Assembly (NCBI GenBank): GCA_000961765.1
Contig: LADT01000064.1
Span: 1 to 42,224 of the forward strand
Reading direction: 5' to 3'
Length of the DNA: 42,224 nucleotides
DNA from: Clostridiaceae bacterium BRH_c20a
GTDB lineage: Bacteria > Bacillota > Peptococcia > Peptococcales > BICA1-8
Part shown: piece by piece, positions 33,272 to 40,880 of the stretch
How the letters are laid out: each line of letters starts with the position of its first letter
Numbering within the stretch: position 1 is the stretch's first letter
The notes under the pieces: generated by a model
Databases searched by the model: none
What the model saw: only the letters and a program-made list of their open reading frames with translations
Told to the model about the DNA's origin: nothing
Program-made: the position numbers and the translations under genes

Positions 33272-34393
33272 CTAAAGCTTTATAAAGCTATTAACAAAAA
33301 TCAGGATTATCCCCATGCTTATAGAGATTACAATTGCCGGTACCGCTATCTTCATTTCTTTTAATACGCCAGACAATGAAGTATAAGTTGAGGCCCCTGT
33401 AAAGTTCATTGCACAAAAGGCAGATATTGAAGGTAAAATCAATAAATATCCTATTGCCCTCATCGAAGTATACAAAGGGGCTTCCGGCCATCCATTTAGT
33501 ATATTTACAGCAATCGCCCAAGGTAAACCCAAGAGCCATCCCTTCCAGGCAAAAGCTCTTCCCGGAATCAATGGCAACAAAACCGGTGTTATAACACAAC
33601 CTATGATTAGTGCACCTGCATATGCATAGAAATCAGTGAACCCAAAAGGACCAATACCAACGAGATTTAGCAAGAAGAGTACGCCAAAAATCATTAAGGA
33701 AATCTTGAAAGTACCCACTAATTCCATCGGCGTCAAAATCAGCCTGTCATAAGTGCTAAACTTGACCGTCCTCATTTCATCATTCGCCTTCATTTCTAAA
33801 TTTATAAATGCTTTGATATCCTTTGCACTTACAGGTCCGTAAACTACTCTAAAACCAGTATGCTTTGAAACCTCGTGAGCACTTACCCCCGGCGCTCCCA
33901 ACTGGGGCAATATTAGTGTTTTATGGGCTATAATCTGTAATAGGTTTGTTTTAGCAATACGGGTTACAAGCTCTTCTGTACCGAATGTACCTTTTCCAGC
34001 AGCACACCATACATTAATACCCTTTGTATCAAGCACTAAAACCCATAGACTAAGACCACACAATTCCTTTCTTAATACGTCAAAGGTCAATTTGTAGTTG
34101 GCAGTTACCAGTACAGGCGATGTATTATCCGGTGCTCCGACAGCATAGAGTCCAGGATTTATTCTATAGTTCATCCTATTAACTCCCCAACGGGCTTTCC
34201 ATGTACCTAATGTATCACTAAAAGCCAATTTTGTTGAAATCTGTGGTACTGTACCTGCGGGCGTCTGTATTTCACCTACTAACCAATTGTTCCTTTTATC
34301 ATATTGTGTAATAGGCCCCAAAGAACAATTATTATCGTCTTGACAGCAACAGGAATCCTTATTATCGGAATTGCAGCAATTCTCATTTTCCAA
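33272..34393 (-). CDS. hgcA: HgcA, corrinoid-dependent mercury methyltransferase
   Basis: The ~373-residue membrane corrinoid protein transfers a methyl group to Hg(II). The cap-helix signature NVWCAAGK is present (Cys130 as expected lower cobalt ligand), within the CdhD-like corrinoid domain (about 37-215), followed by about five transmembrane segments (about 225-373). The N-terminus is unusual: residues 6-23 hold six cysteines (CC, CCC, C) in an Asn/Asp/Ser-rich stretch. TTG at 34393 has AGGGGG six bases upstream; GTG at 34402 is the alternative, and the open frame reaches 34495 inside arsR. The gene overlaps the arsR end and is followed by hgcB. Distinction from CdhD: the signature, the membrane domain and the absence of acetyl-CoA synthase genes. 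Confidence 0.95.
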   Translation of the reverse strand: MENENCCNSDNKDSCCCQDDNNCSLGPITQYDKRNNWLVGEIQTPAGTVPQISTKLAFSDTLGTWKARWGVNRMNYRINPGLYAVGAPDNTSPVLVTANYKLTFDVLRKELCGLSLWVLVLDTKGINVWCAAGKGTFGTEELVTRIAKTNLLQIIAHKTLILPQLGAPGVSAHEVSKHTGFRVVYGPVSAKDIKAFINLEMKANDEMRTVKFSTYDRLILTPMELVGTFKISLMIFGVLFLLNLVGIGPFGFTDFYAYAGALIIGCVITPVLLPLIPGRAFAWKGWLLGLPWAIAVNILNGWPEAPLYTSMRAIGYLLILPSISAFCAMNFTGASTYTSLSGVLKEMKIAVPAIVISISMGIILIFVNSFIKL

Positions 34394-34766
34394 AATTTTC
34401 ACCCCCTGACAATACACATTCACAATTCCTAGGACTATTCCTAAAAACATGAATCTTTTTAAGCATTGCTTTATCATTATTGAATTCCGGATCATCTTTC
34501 AACCAATCTGGCAGTAATGAAAGTATACTTATTAAATATCTTGTATGTGCATTTTCTTCAATTTTATAATATATCCACTTGCCTTCCCTTCTATCTTTTA
34601 TCAATCTCGCCTGCTTCAGTATAGCCAATTGCCTAGAAACTCTTGGTTGTGACATTTCAAGAGCTTCGTAGATTTCACATACACACAATTCATTTCTTAG
34701 TAATAATAAAATTCGTAATCTTGTTTTATCAGAAAGTATACCAAACAAATTTAGCAAATCTTCCAT
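34383..34766 (-). CDS. arsR: ArsR/SmtB-family metalloregulator
   Basis: The 127-residue winged-helix repressor is co-transcribed with hgcAB. The DNA-binding helix region is SQPRVSRQLAILKQARLIKDRREGKWIYY. ELCVCEI in the recognition area carries the ArsR-type CVC metal site (As(III)/Sb(III), possibly Hg(II) or another thiophilic metal), and a second cysteine pair lies near the end (NCECV). ATG at 34766 has AAGGAG eight to nine bases upstream; the frame extends to 34802. Its stop overlaps the hgcA start by ~10 bases, so translation is coupled. Regulation of hgcAB by arsenic or mercury is inferred from the motif and operon. Confidence 0.93.
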   Translation of the reverse strand: MEDLLNLFGILSDKTRLRILLLLRNELCVCEIYEALEMSQPRVSRQLAILKQARLIKDRREGKWIYYKIEENAHTRYLISILSLLPDWLKDDPEFNNDKAMLKKIHVFRNSPRNCECVLSGGENFGK

Positions 34767-34801
34767 ATCATTCTCTCCTTGCGAACATATTAACATATAC
34801 A

Positions 34802-34836
34802 CATATAATTATATGGCAAATGCAAAAATATGTAAA
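34802..34836 (-). promoter_or_regulatory. Promoter of arsR-hgcAB with palindromic operator
   Basis: On the minus strand TTTACA (34831-34836) and TATAAT (34808-34813) are spaced by exactly 17 bases. The -10 box lies inside the perfect 14-bp palindrome CATATAATTATATG (34802-34815), a position where ArsR binding would block transcription. The start codon is ~35 bases downstream of the expected start point. Confidence 0.7.
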
Positions 34837-34900
34837 TACATTTCGACCATATCCTATCGATTCATATATTCTGCTACTTATTCAATTGTATGTTTTCCTT

Positions 34901-34946
34901 TTCAACAAACAATACGATGCTAGTATGCATCGTATTGTTTGTTGAA
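34901..34946. repeat. Perfect 20-bp inverted repeat
   Basis: The arms TTCAACAAACAATACGATGC and its exact complement are separated by TAGTAT, between the permease stop and the arsR promoter. No T-run follows on either strand, so it is not a typical intrinsic terminator. It could be an operator, a protein-bound cruciform or an mRNA 3' end structure for the permease transcript. Confidence 0.85.
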
Positions 34947-35014
34947 CTCCTGCTATCTAAGTTAAAAATAAAATTGAAACTATTTGTTTTTTCCCACTAA
35001 CTTCTAGTTAATCT

Positions 35015-36403
35015 CTAGATATCTTCATTAACCCATGCTTTTAAATTTAAAGAGTAATCAAAGCCTTCCTTTTTAGCTTTATTTCTCTCATATAAATAAA
35101 GAATCGTACCAACTGCAATCCATACAACAAATAGTTTTATCACCGATAGAATCATGGTATAGCTAAATAATATCATGCAAATTACTGAGAATAAACCCAC
35201 TGCCACCAGTACCCCAGGGGCAAGCTTTACTTGAGCTTTTTTATAAAGCTCTTTTCTGACAAATGGTAAAAATACTAAAGCTATACCATGAAATATATAC
35301 AGTAAGAACATAGCCTGCAGGGCAACATTTAACATATAGCCCAATGTTTTTGTCCATAACAAAAGTATTGCGATCCCAGTACTTATTGCCAGTGAAACAT
35401 CGGGTGTACTGTATTTAGGATTTAATCTTGCAAGAAATTTCGGAATCATTCGTTCTTCCGCCAAAACATAAAGTATCCTAGCCGGAACCATTAAGGTTGA
35501 ATTAATAGATGTGCTAAATGCCATAATTGCACCCATTGCCACTACAGAAGCAGCCCCTAATGGCAGATAACTATTTGCTGCATCTGCCATAGCTGATTTG
35601 GACTGAGCCAGATCTTGGTAAGGCATTACACCAAAAGCAACAAATGACATGAGTACATAGATTAGTACCGCTATAAGAATTCCTCTTAAAAAAACCTTTG
35701 GAATTGATTTACGGGCATCTTTGGTCTCCCCTGCAGTTTGAGCCAAAGCCTCAAAACCGGCATAAGACATAAACAAACTTGGCATAACTGCAAACATTCC
35801 TTTAACACCAAATGGGAATAGAGGCTGGTAGTTTGTTAATTTTACTGCAAATAATCCGGGAATTACTAATACTGCTATGGCTAATAAAAGCAAGAAAAAC
35901 ATTACAACTTGAACTTTTCCATAAATCTTAACTCCTACTAAGTTTACTACAAAGAAAAATAGTAAAACCAATGTTGCGATTACAACCGGATTAGCATCTG
36001 GTAAGAAAAAAGTGAAATATTCCCCCAAAGATAGGGACAATACTCCTAAGGCTCCAATAAAGGCAACCCATTTTAACCACATACCTATATATCCAAGGTA
36101 ATAGGAATTAAAGGTACGACTAATGTGAATATATGCCCCACCAGGTGAATTTCCAAGGGGTGTACTCATAAATACCATATAGGCAGCAGCTGTAGCTAAT
36201 ATAATCGGCATCATTAATAAATAAGCTAAGGGTACAGAAGGACCAGCAATAGCCCCTGCCTGCCCCGTTACTACAAATATCCCCGAACCAATCAATATCC
36301 CTATTAATGTTGCATAACTTTCCAAAACCCCAAGATCTCTTTTTAAAGCAGGCTTTTCCTGTAAGCCCACTACTTGACTATTCTCAACTAAAACTCTACT
36401 CAT
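35015..36403 (-). CDS. APC-family amino acid permease
   Basis: The 462-residue, twelve-segment transporter belongs to the amino acid-polyamine-organocation family. The first helix has the family motif GILIGSGIFVVTGQAGAIAGP, and the sixth-segment region contains SLFMSYAGFEALAQTAGETKDARKSIPK, typical of APC permeases. ATG start with AAGGAG upstream. It is the last gene of the T-box-led operon, after the ThiS-like gene with a 19-base gap. A T-box with a lysine specifier suggests cationic amino acid uptake, but the sequence alone does not give the substrate. Confidence 0.88.
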   Translation of the reverse strand: MSRVLVENSQVVGLQEKPALKRDLGVLESYATLIGILIGSGIFVVTGQAGAIAGPSVPLAYLLMMPIILATAAAYMVFMSTPLGNSPGGAYIHISRTFNSYYLGYIGMWLKWVAFIGALGVLSLSLGEYFTFFLPDANPVVIATLVLLFFFVVNLVGVKIYGKVQVVMFFLLLLAIAVLVIPGLFAVKLTNYQPLFPFGVKGMFAVMPSLFMSYAGFEALAQTAGETKDARKSIPKVFLRGILIAVLIYVLMSFVAFGVMPYQDLAQSKSAMADAANSYLPLGAASVVAMGAIMAFSTSINSTLMVPARILYVLAEERMIPKFLARLNPKYSTPDVSLAISTGIAILLLWTKTLGYMLNVALQAMFLLYIFHGIALVFLPFVRKELYKKAQVKLAPGVLVAVGLFSVICMILFSYTMILSVIKLFVVWIAVGTILYLYERNKAKKEGFDYSLNLKAWVNEDI

Positions 36404-36421
36404 CTTAACTAAACTCCTTTC

Positions 36422-36706
36422 TTATCCTCCAGTTATATTATTAAGTATTTTTACTACACTGCCTTGTTTCAATAAAATATTTGCATCCTTCGGAAGTTTA
36501 TAAAAAATCCCCCTATCACTTTTCGGTTCGCAAATAATGAACACCTGCTTCTTACATTCCTGCCCAATTATTTTTCCATATCTCCCCCCTATCTCTTGTA
36601 CTAATAACCCTAATGTTGGATTTACAGTAAAAGTATATATGTCAAACTTCTTTTTAATAAGAAGTCTTACTGTTCCCAAATATTCAACTTTGATGGTGCT
36701 ATGCAT
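36422..36706 (-). CDS. MoaD/ThiS-like small protein
   Basis: The 94-residue beta-grasp protein ends in the double glycine NITGG expected for MoaD/ThiS sulfur carriers. It lies directly after the AOR-family gene. Such small proteins are regular companions of tungsten-containing aldehyde ferredoxin oxidoreductases and probably serve tungstopterin cofactor synthesis or assembly. ATG start with AAAGGGG upstream. Confidence 0.82.
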   Translation of the reverse strand: MHSTIKVEYLGTVRLLIKKKFDIYTFTVNPTLGLLVQEIGGRYGKIIGQECKKQVFIICEPKSDRGIFYKLPKDANILLKQGSVVKILNNITGG

Positions 36707-36721
36707 ATCTCCAATTCCCCT

Positions 36722-38638
36722 TTATAAAGTAAACCTTTCGGATAAAATACCTCTTTCCTCTAAATCCTTAACTACTTCATGTAAACCAAGGTCAATTAAC
36801 TTAGCCCGCAAAGGTATACCTGTTTCTTTATCCCAGTTATGCTCCAGATAATATTCATCTAACATAGATTCAAGTTCAACTATACTGCCTTGGGATGGCC
36901 CGCATTCTTTAGGCAGTGGTTCCTTTAAAAACCTTTCCGGCAGGTTATCATCTTTTCTTCGTATACCCTCCCTGATTATATAAGCCCTTTCTAGATTAAG
37001 TATCCTCTCGCAAGATTTTTGCAGCATTTCTTCATTAAATTCCATGCCTGTTACGGCATTTAATATCTCTGCTGCCTCCTTAAAAGACAATATCTCCATA
37101 TTAACCAGCGTATTTTTACAGACATTCAAACAATCGGCAAGTGCAGCCCGCTCTTCATAAAATTTGACTACCTTGCCTTTTCCCTTATACTCTAGTCTAA
37201 ACGCAGCTTCTGGTACCCCAAATCTCCTGATCCCTTCCTCTGGATCTTCATAAAATTCAAATGAAGGCTCAGAGCGCAAATGATCCCCACCCCTAGTAGC
37301 CACTGCCACTCCTAAAGCATAGCCCTTTAATCCCCTGGGATCAGCCTGAAAAAGTTCCAAGCCTTTCACATGCATAGCATATTTCTCACTGTCCTTACCA
37401 ATGTGCGTTGCTGCTTTTACAACACCATCAGCTAAAACATCACCAAAACCTTTTCGGTAAGCAATTTTTTCTATCAATTCCAGTACCGCTTCACTATTAC
37501 CCCACTTCAGCTCTAGACCGTCTGTATCTGAAGTAGCTATTATTCCTCTTTCAAATAACTCCATGGCAAAGGATATACATTCTGAAGTTGAAATTACATC
37601 CATTCCATATCTGTTACATAGATCAACACCTTTTAAGGCCGCGCCCAAGTCACTAACACCAACTCTGGAAGAAAAGCCTGCAAGCCCTTCAAATTCGGGA
37701 CCCTCACTTTTGAGCCCCTTATATTTACCATCAGTAATTTCGAAAAAACGACTACAGGGAATGGTACATGCAAAGCAGCCTTTTGACTTTTTCTTGTATG
37801 ATTCAGCTAAAAGCTCCCCACTTACCAGTTCAGCATCTTCGAATCTACCGGTTTGGAAATGTCGAGTAGCTAAACATCCAGCTTCATTTAAAGCATGAAC
37901 TAGCTTTGTTGTACCTAATAAAAGGCGGGTTTGGTATTCTACATGGCTTGCAATATCTTTATCTACTTTATTAATGATCTGCATAAATTTTATGGGATCA
38001 GCGGCCTTTAAATCCATAGTGCCTCTTACTGCTATAGCCTTTAAGTTTTTGGAAGCCATTACTGTACCCATTCCGGTTCTGGCCGCTGCCCGTACAAGAT
38101 TACAAAACACACCGGCATATCTAACACCGTTCTCTGCGGCAGGACCTATGCATGCCACCTGTACCCTTGTATCCCCTAATTCCTCAATAATCCCTTCTTG
38201 GGTAGCAAACACATCCCTTCCTAAGAGGTGTTCTGCTGACCGAAGCTCTGCTTTACCATTTTTTATATATAGATATACCGGCCTTGGGGAGGCACCTTCA
38301 ATGATAACCTGATCAAAACCTGCAAACTTTAATTCTGGGCCAAAAAATCCTCCGGCATTAGAATCCCCTAATATCCCAGTTTGAGGTGATTTTGCAGAAA
38401 AATTCACCCTTGCCGAACCTGGAAAGAGAGTCCCGGTTAAGGGGCCAACACCGATAAAAAGTTTATTATCAGGTCCTAGCGGATCAACCCCAGGAGGAAC
38501 CTCATCATATAACCGTTTCATGTTCAGACCCCTTCCCCCTAAGTAACCATTTAGAAATTCCGGCGAGAGATCTTCAGTCATAATTTTTTGGTTGGTTAAA
38601 TCTACTCGCAATGCTTTTCTACAGTATCCTAACGACAT
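36722..38638 (-). CDS. aor: Aldehyde ferredoxin oxidoreductase-family tungsten enzyme
   Basis: The ~638-residue AOR-family oxidoreductase interconverts an aldehyde and a carboxylic acid with ferredoxin, using a tungsto-bispterin cofactor and a 4Fe-4S cluster. Visible features are the N-terminal LRVDLTNQKIMTEDL, GGRGLNMKRLYDEVPPGVDPLGPDN, GPLTGTLFPGSARVNFSAKSP and AAARTGMGTVMASKNLKAI. The cluster cysteines are in GCFACTIPCS plus the later CLNVCKN. ATG at 38638 follows GGGGTGTGGAG; a TTG at 38656 is possible. It overlaps functionally with the preceding Fe-S gene and the following MoaD-like gene. The true substrate is unknown. Confidence 0.9.
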   Translation of the reverse strand: MSLGYCRKALRVDLTNQKIMTEDLSPEFLNGYLGGRGLNMKRLYDEVPPGVDPLGPDNKLFIGVGPLTGTLFPGSARVNFSAKSPQTGILGDSNAGGFFGPELKFAGFDQVIIEGASPRPVYLYIKNGKAELRSAEHLLGRDVFATQEGIIEELGDTRVQVACIGPAAENGVRYAGVFCNLVRAAARTGMGTVMASKNLKAIAVRGTMDLKAADPIKFMQIINKVDKDIASHVEYQTRLLLGTTKLVHALNEAGCLATRHFQTGRFEDAELVSGELLAESYKKKSKGCFACTIPCSRFFEITDGKYKGLKSEGPEFEGLAGFSSRVGVSDLGAALKGVDLCNRYGMDVISTSECISFAMELFERGIIATSDTDGLELKWGNSEAVLELIEKIAYRKGFGDVLADGVVKAATHIGKDSEKYAMHVKGLELFQADPRGLKGYALGVAVATRGGDHLRSEPSFEFYEDPEEGIRRFGVPEAAFRLEYKGKGKVVKFYEERAALADCLNVCKNTLVNMEILSFKEAAEILNAVTGMEFNEEMLQKSCERILNLERAYIIREGIRRKDDNLPERFLKEPLPKECGPSQGSIVELESMLDEYYLEHNWDKETGIPLRAKLIDLGLHEVVKDLEERGILSERFTL

Positions 38639-38657
38639 TATCTCCACACCCCTCAAA

Positions 38658-39389
38658 TTACCTTACTCTACTACCAAACGAAATGCTTTCTACAGGACAC
38701 CTCCGAACGCACACTGGGTCACCACCGCATAAATTACAAATTAGAGCCTTCCCGGTATCATGGTGAAAATGTATGCTGTTGAATGGACAGGCGCTAGCAC
38801 AAGCTTTACATCCTATGCAGCTTTTATCATCCACAATGATTGCTTTTGTTTTATCATCCTTTGATAAAGCACTGGTGGGGCAAGCTTGAATGCAAAGGGC
38901 ATTTCCACACTGTCTGCACACAAAAGGGATGTCCTTACCTTCTATTTCATTTTTTTCAATCCTAATTCTAGAGTTTTCTCCACAAAAGCTTCCAGTGTGC
39001 TCAAAGCTGCAGGCAGTCTCACAGGCTCTGCAGCCACTACACTTTTCCCCATCGACTATAATCCTTGGCATAATATCACTTTTTTCAGTTTCCTCTTTTT
39101 CAACTATTCTTTGGGTTACCGGATCTATAGTCTCTATGCGATAGATAACCTGACCATTAGGATCTGGACAGCATATTCTCTTCGTATATGGAACCCAATC
39201 ATTTTCTTCAGCAATACTCCTTTGTTTTAAGGGTAAGAAAGGCATCATACTTTGTAGTGCCCATAAGCAAATATACTTTCCTTCAGGAATGTATATCCGT
39301 CCACCTTTTACCTCAAAATAGTCACCAGGTGTCATGGGCATATCGCAAAAACCTCTAACTTCCTCAACAATTACCTTTAAGTCAAACAT
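38658..39389 (-). CDS. 4Fe-4S electron-transfer protein with TIGR04076-like N-terminus
   Basis: The 243-residue protein has an N-terminal domain (about 1-75: VEEVRGFCDMPMTPGDYFEVKGGRI and YICLWALQSMMPFLPL) resembling the TIGR04076 family. A ferredoxin-type C-terminus carries four cluster motifs: CSGCRACETACS, CRQCGNALCIQACP, CIGCKACASACP and CNLCGGDPVCVRRCP. This is the HycB/AOR-associated type, which passes electrons from an oxidoreductase to other carriers. It directly precedes the AOR gene. ATG start with GGAAGGGA upstream. It is the first gene behind the T-box leader. Confidence 0.88.
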   Translation of the reverse strand: MFDLKVIVEEVRGFCDMPMTPGDYFEVKGGRIYIPEGKYICLWALQSMMPFLPLKQRSIAEENDWVPYTKRICCPDPNGQVIYRIETIDPVTQRIVEKEETEKSDIMPRIIVDGEKCSGCRACETACSFEHTGSFCGENSRIRIEKNEIEGKDIPFVCRQCGNALCIQACPTSALSKDDKTKAIIVDDKSCIGCKACASACPFNSIHFHHDTGKALICNLCGGDPVCVRRCPVESISFGSRVR

Positions 39390-39466
39390 TTACTATCCCT
39401 TCCTTTCCTAAATTTGAATCAATATGACAGGGGGGACAAACTCACTATGCCCTTCTACCGACAAAT

Positions 39467-39715
39467 AAAAAAACCCGCCCATAAAAGGGACGAGTTTAGA
39501 CGCGGTACCACCCTAGTTAGACCACCATAATGGTCTCACTTAATCTGCCACCGATATATTGATATCAAAGGCTTTGCTCTATAACGGGAGCACCCGTTCC
39601 AGCCTACTCTTTGTTCAGCTTGCAACTCCAGGGCCCATTCAGTGAAAAGCGTCGGATAAGGTTCCCAGCCATGACCTTACTCTCTGAACCTAGCTTAAAT
39701 TCACTTACTATTCCC
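39467..39715 (-). promoter_or_regulatory. T-box riboswitch with terminator, lysine specifier likely
   Basis: On the minus strand the diagnostic T-box AGGGTGGTACCGCG sits at 39501-39514. A downstream intrinsic terminator (39467-39497: AAACTCGTCC paired with GGGCGGGTTT and TTTTTT) begins right after it. Upstream lie the AGAGAG element, a Stem I apical region containing GGGCCCTGGAGTTGC, and a stem AACGGG/CCCGTT. The specifier follows GAAC near 39616: the triplet is AAA (39610-39612) or AAG (39609-39611), both lysine. It should couple uncharged tRNA-Lys to expression of the Fe-S/AOR/MoaD/permease operon. Confidence 0.88.
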
Positions 39716-39743
39716 TTTCACAGTTTTTTTCAGATTAATGGAA

Positions 39744-39794
39744 GGGGACACACCTCTATTTAAGAACTTAATCTCAAGGTGGAGGAATGTCCCC
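39744..39794. repeat. Imperfect inverted repeat (REP-like)
   Basis: GGGGACAcaCCTC and GAGGaaTGTCCCC flank a ~25-base core. The type resembles short GGGGAC/GTCCCC repeats in other clostridia. It lies just upstream of the T-box leader. Confidence 0.55.
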
Positions 39795-39807
39795 AACAAA
39801 TTGGGGG

Positions 39808-39843
39808 CAAAAAAATAAAATCCAGAGCTTGAGAAGCTCTGGA
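39808..39843 (-). terminator. Intrinsic terminator after the SWIM/SNF2 genes
   Basis: On the minus strand TCCAGAGCTT and AGCTCTGGA pair around a short loop, followed by TTTTATTTTTTT. It ends transcription arriving from the SWIM gene, 320 bases further up. Confidence 0.85.
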
Positions 39844-40163
39844 TGTAGATACTCAAATAAAAGTAAGTAATATTACTCACTCATACGTATAAGCTAATCT
39901 CTACTGAACTCTCTCATCTCAACATTATTACTGTTGTCTACTATTCTAACTATTCTCAACTACTTATATAATTAGTATAAATTCCTTTTTTTACAAAGTC
40001 AAGTATATAAAATAAAATTATACCTTTCCATCTGGACCGGCACTAAATATGGCTCCGGTAGCTTTGTTCTTCTCGACAAATAATAACTTTAAAGAGTTCA
40101 GCTTCTATAATCATTAATAAAATTAATTTTAATATAATATTTTAGTCGTGCATCTAAGACTTC
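39844..40163. other. Gene-free AT-rich region
   Basis: About 320 bases between the SWIM gene stop and the terminator. There is no open frame or recognisable RNA. It is the long 3' untranslated part of the SNF2-SWIM transcript. Confidence 0.5.
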
Positions 40164-40880
40164 CTACAGTCCAAATAGACCTGATATATCCTCATCTGCA
40201 ATTTCTCGCTTGCTTTTCTTACCTGCATTTTTCAGCATGCTTTCGAGTTTTCGCTCCATTGATTTCCTGACAAGTTCTTGCCCATCTAAATCCCTGAGCT
40301 CGAAAAAGAGCATGGGATCCAGATCTAATCTGGCACCTATTCCATATAATACCGCGGCAACATGTTTGCACATACTGGCCCAGTCAGGACAGCTACAATC
40401 AAAATGGATTTCTTTGGGTGATGGAAACATGCCGTACTTTCTCTCTGTAAATAAAACCTCTAATTCCTTGGGAAATTTCCCTTCGATCAGTTGTTCAAGT
40501 GAGTCGATTCTATGATTGCATAATGCTATGACCTGCTCCCATTTCTTACTGCTTAAAGCATCAATTCTAATCTTAACATCATAGGGTTTTGAACGGCTAC
40601 CCTGAACTTTAGCCTCTACCGTTATTTTAGATATCTTTAAATCCAAAACGGTATTGTTGCGAACATAGCTTTTGCCCCTTGCGATGCGATTTCTATAGTC
40701 TGCATAACTTTCTAGATTTAAATTCCATGCCTTTCCCCACCAACTTTTTGCCAGGGTCCTCCCTTCTATGATTACAGGTTCAATCCCTGGATTTTTCTTT
40801 TTCAATTTTTCAAGAGCCTTGATCGCCTTTGCTTTTTTTTCTGCTACTGATTCATACTTTGGAAATCCATAATAACCCAT
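40164..40880 (-). CDS. SWIM zinc-finger protein
   Basis: The 238-residue protein has the SWIM zinc-finger motif CSCPDWASMCKHVAAVLYGIG (CxCx6CxH) at about residues 160-180. The N-terminal half (AKSWWGKAWNLNLESYADYRNRIARGKSYVRN) is typical of the SWIM proteins that pair with SNF2 helicases. It overlaps the SNF2 gene by one base (stop and start share TAATG). The pair is presumed to act on DNA or DNA-bound proteins; the function is not known. Confidence 0.9.
   Translation of the reverse strand: MGYYGFPKYESVAEKKAKAIKALEKLKKKNPGIEPVIIEGRTLAKSWWGKAWNLNLESYADYRNRIARGKSYVRNNTVLDLKISKITVEAKVQGSRSKPYDVKIRIDALSSKKWEQVIALCNHRIDSLEQLIEGKFPKELEVLFTERKYGMFPSPKEIHFDCSCPDWASMCKHVAAVLYGIGARLDLDPMLFFELRDLDGQELVRKSMERKLESMLKNAGKKSKREIADEDISGLFGL

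Noticed and set aside
33272-34495. hgcA as a CdhD-type acetyl-CoA synthase corrinoid subunit
   Set aside because: The NVWCAAGK signature, the C-terminal membrane helices and the HgcB partner identify HgcA; no acetyl-CoA synthase genes are adjacent.
39744-39794. Inverted repeat as the promoter or operator of the T-box operon
   Set aside because: No convincing -35/-10 pair at usable spacing was found, and the GGGGAC/GTCCCC form fits a dispersed repeat better.
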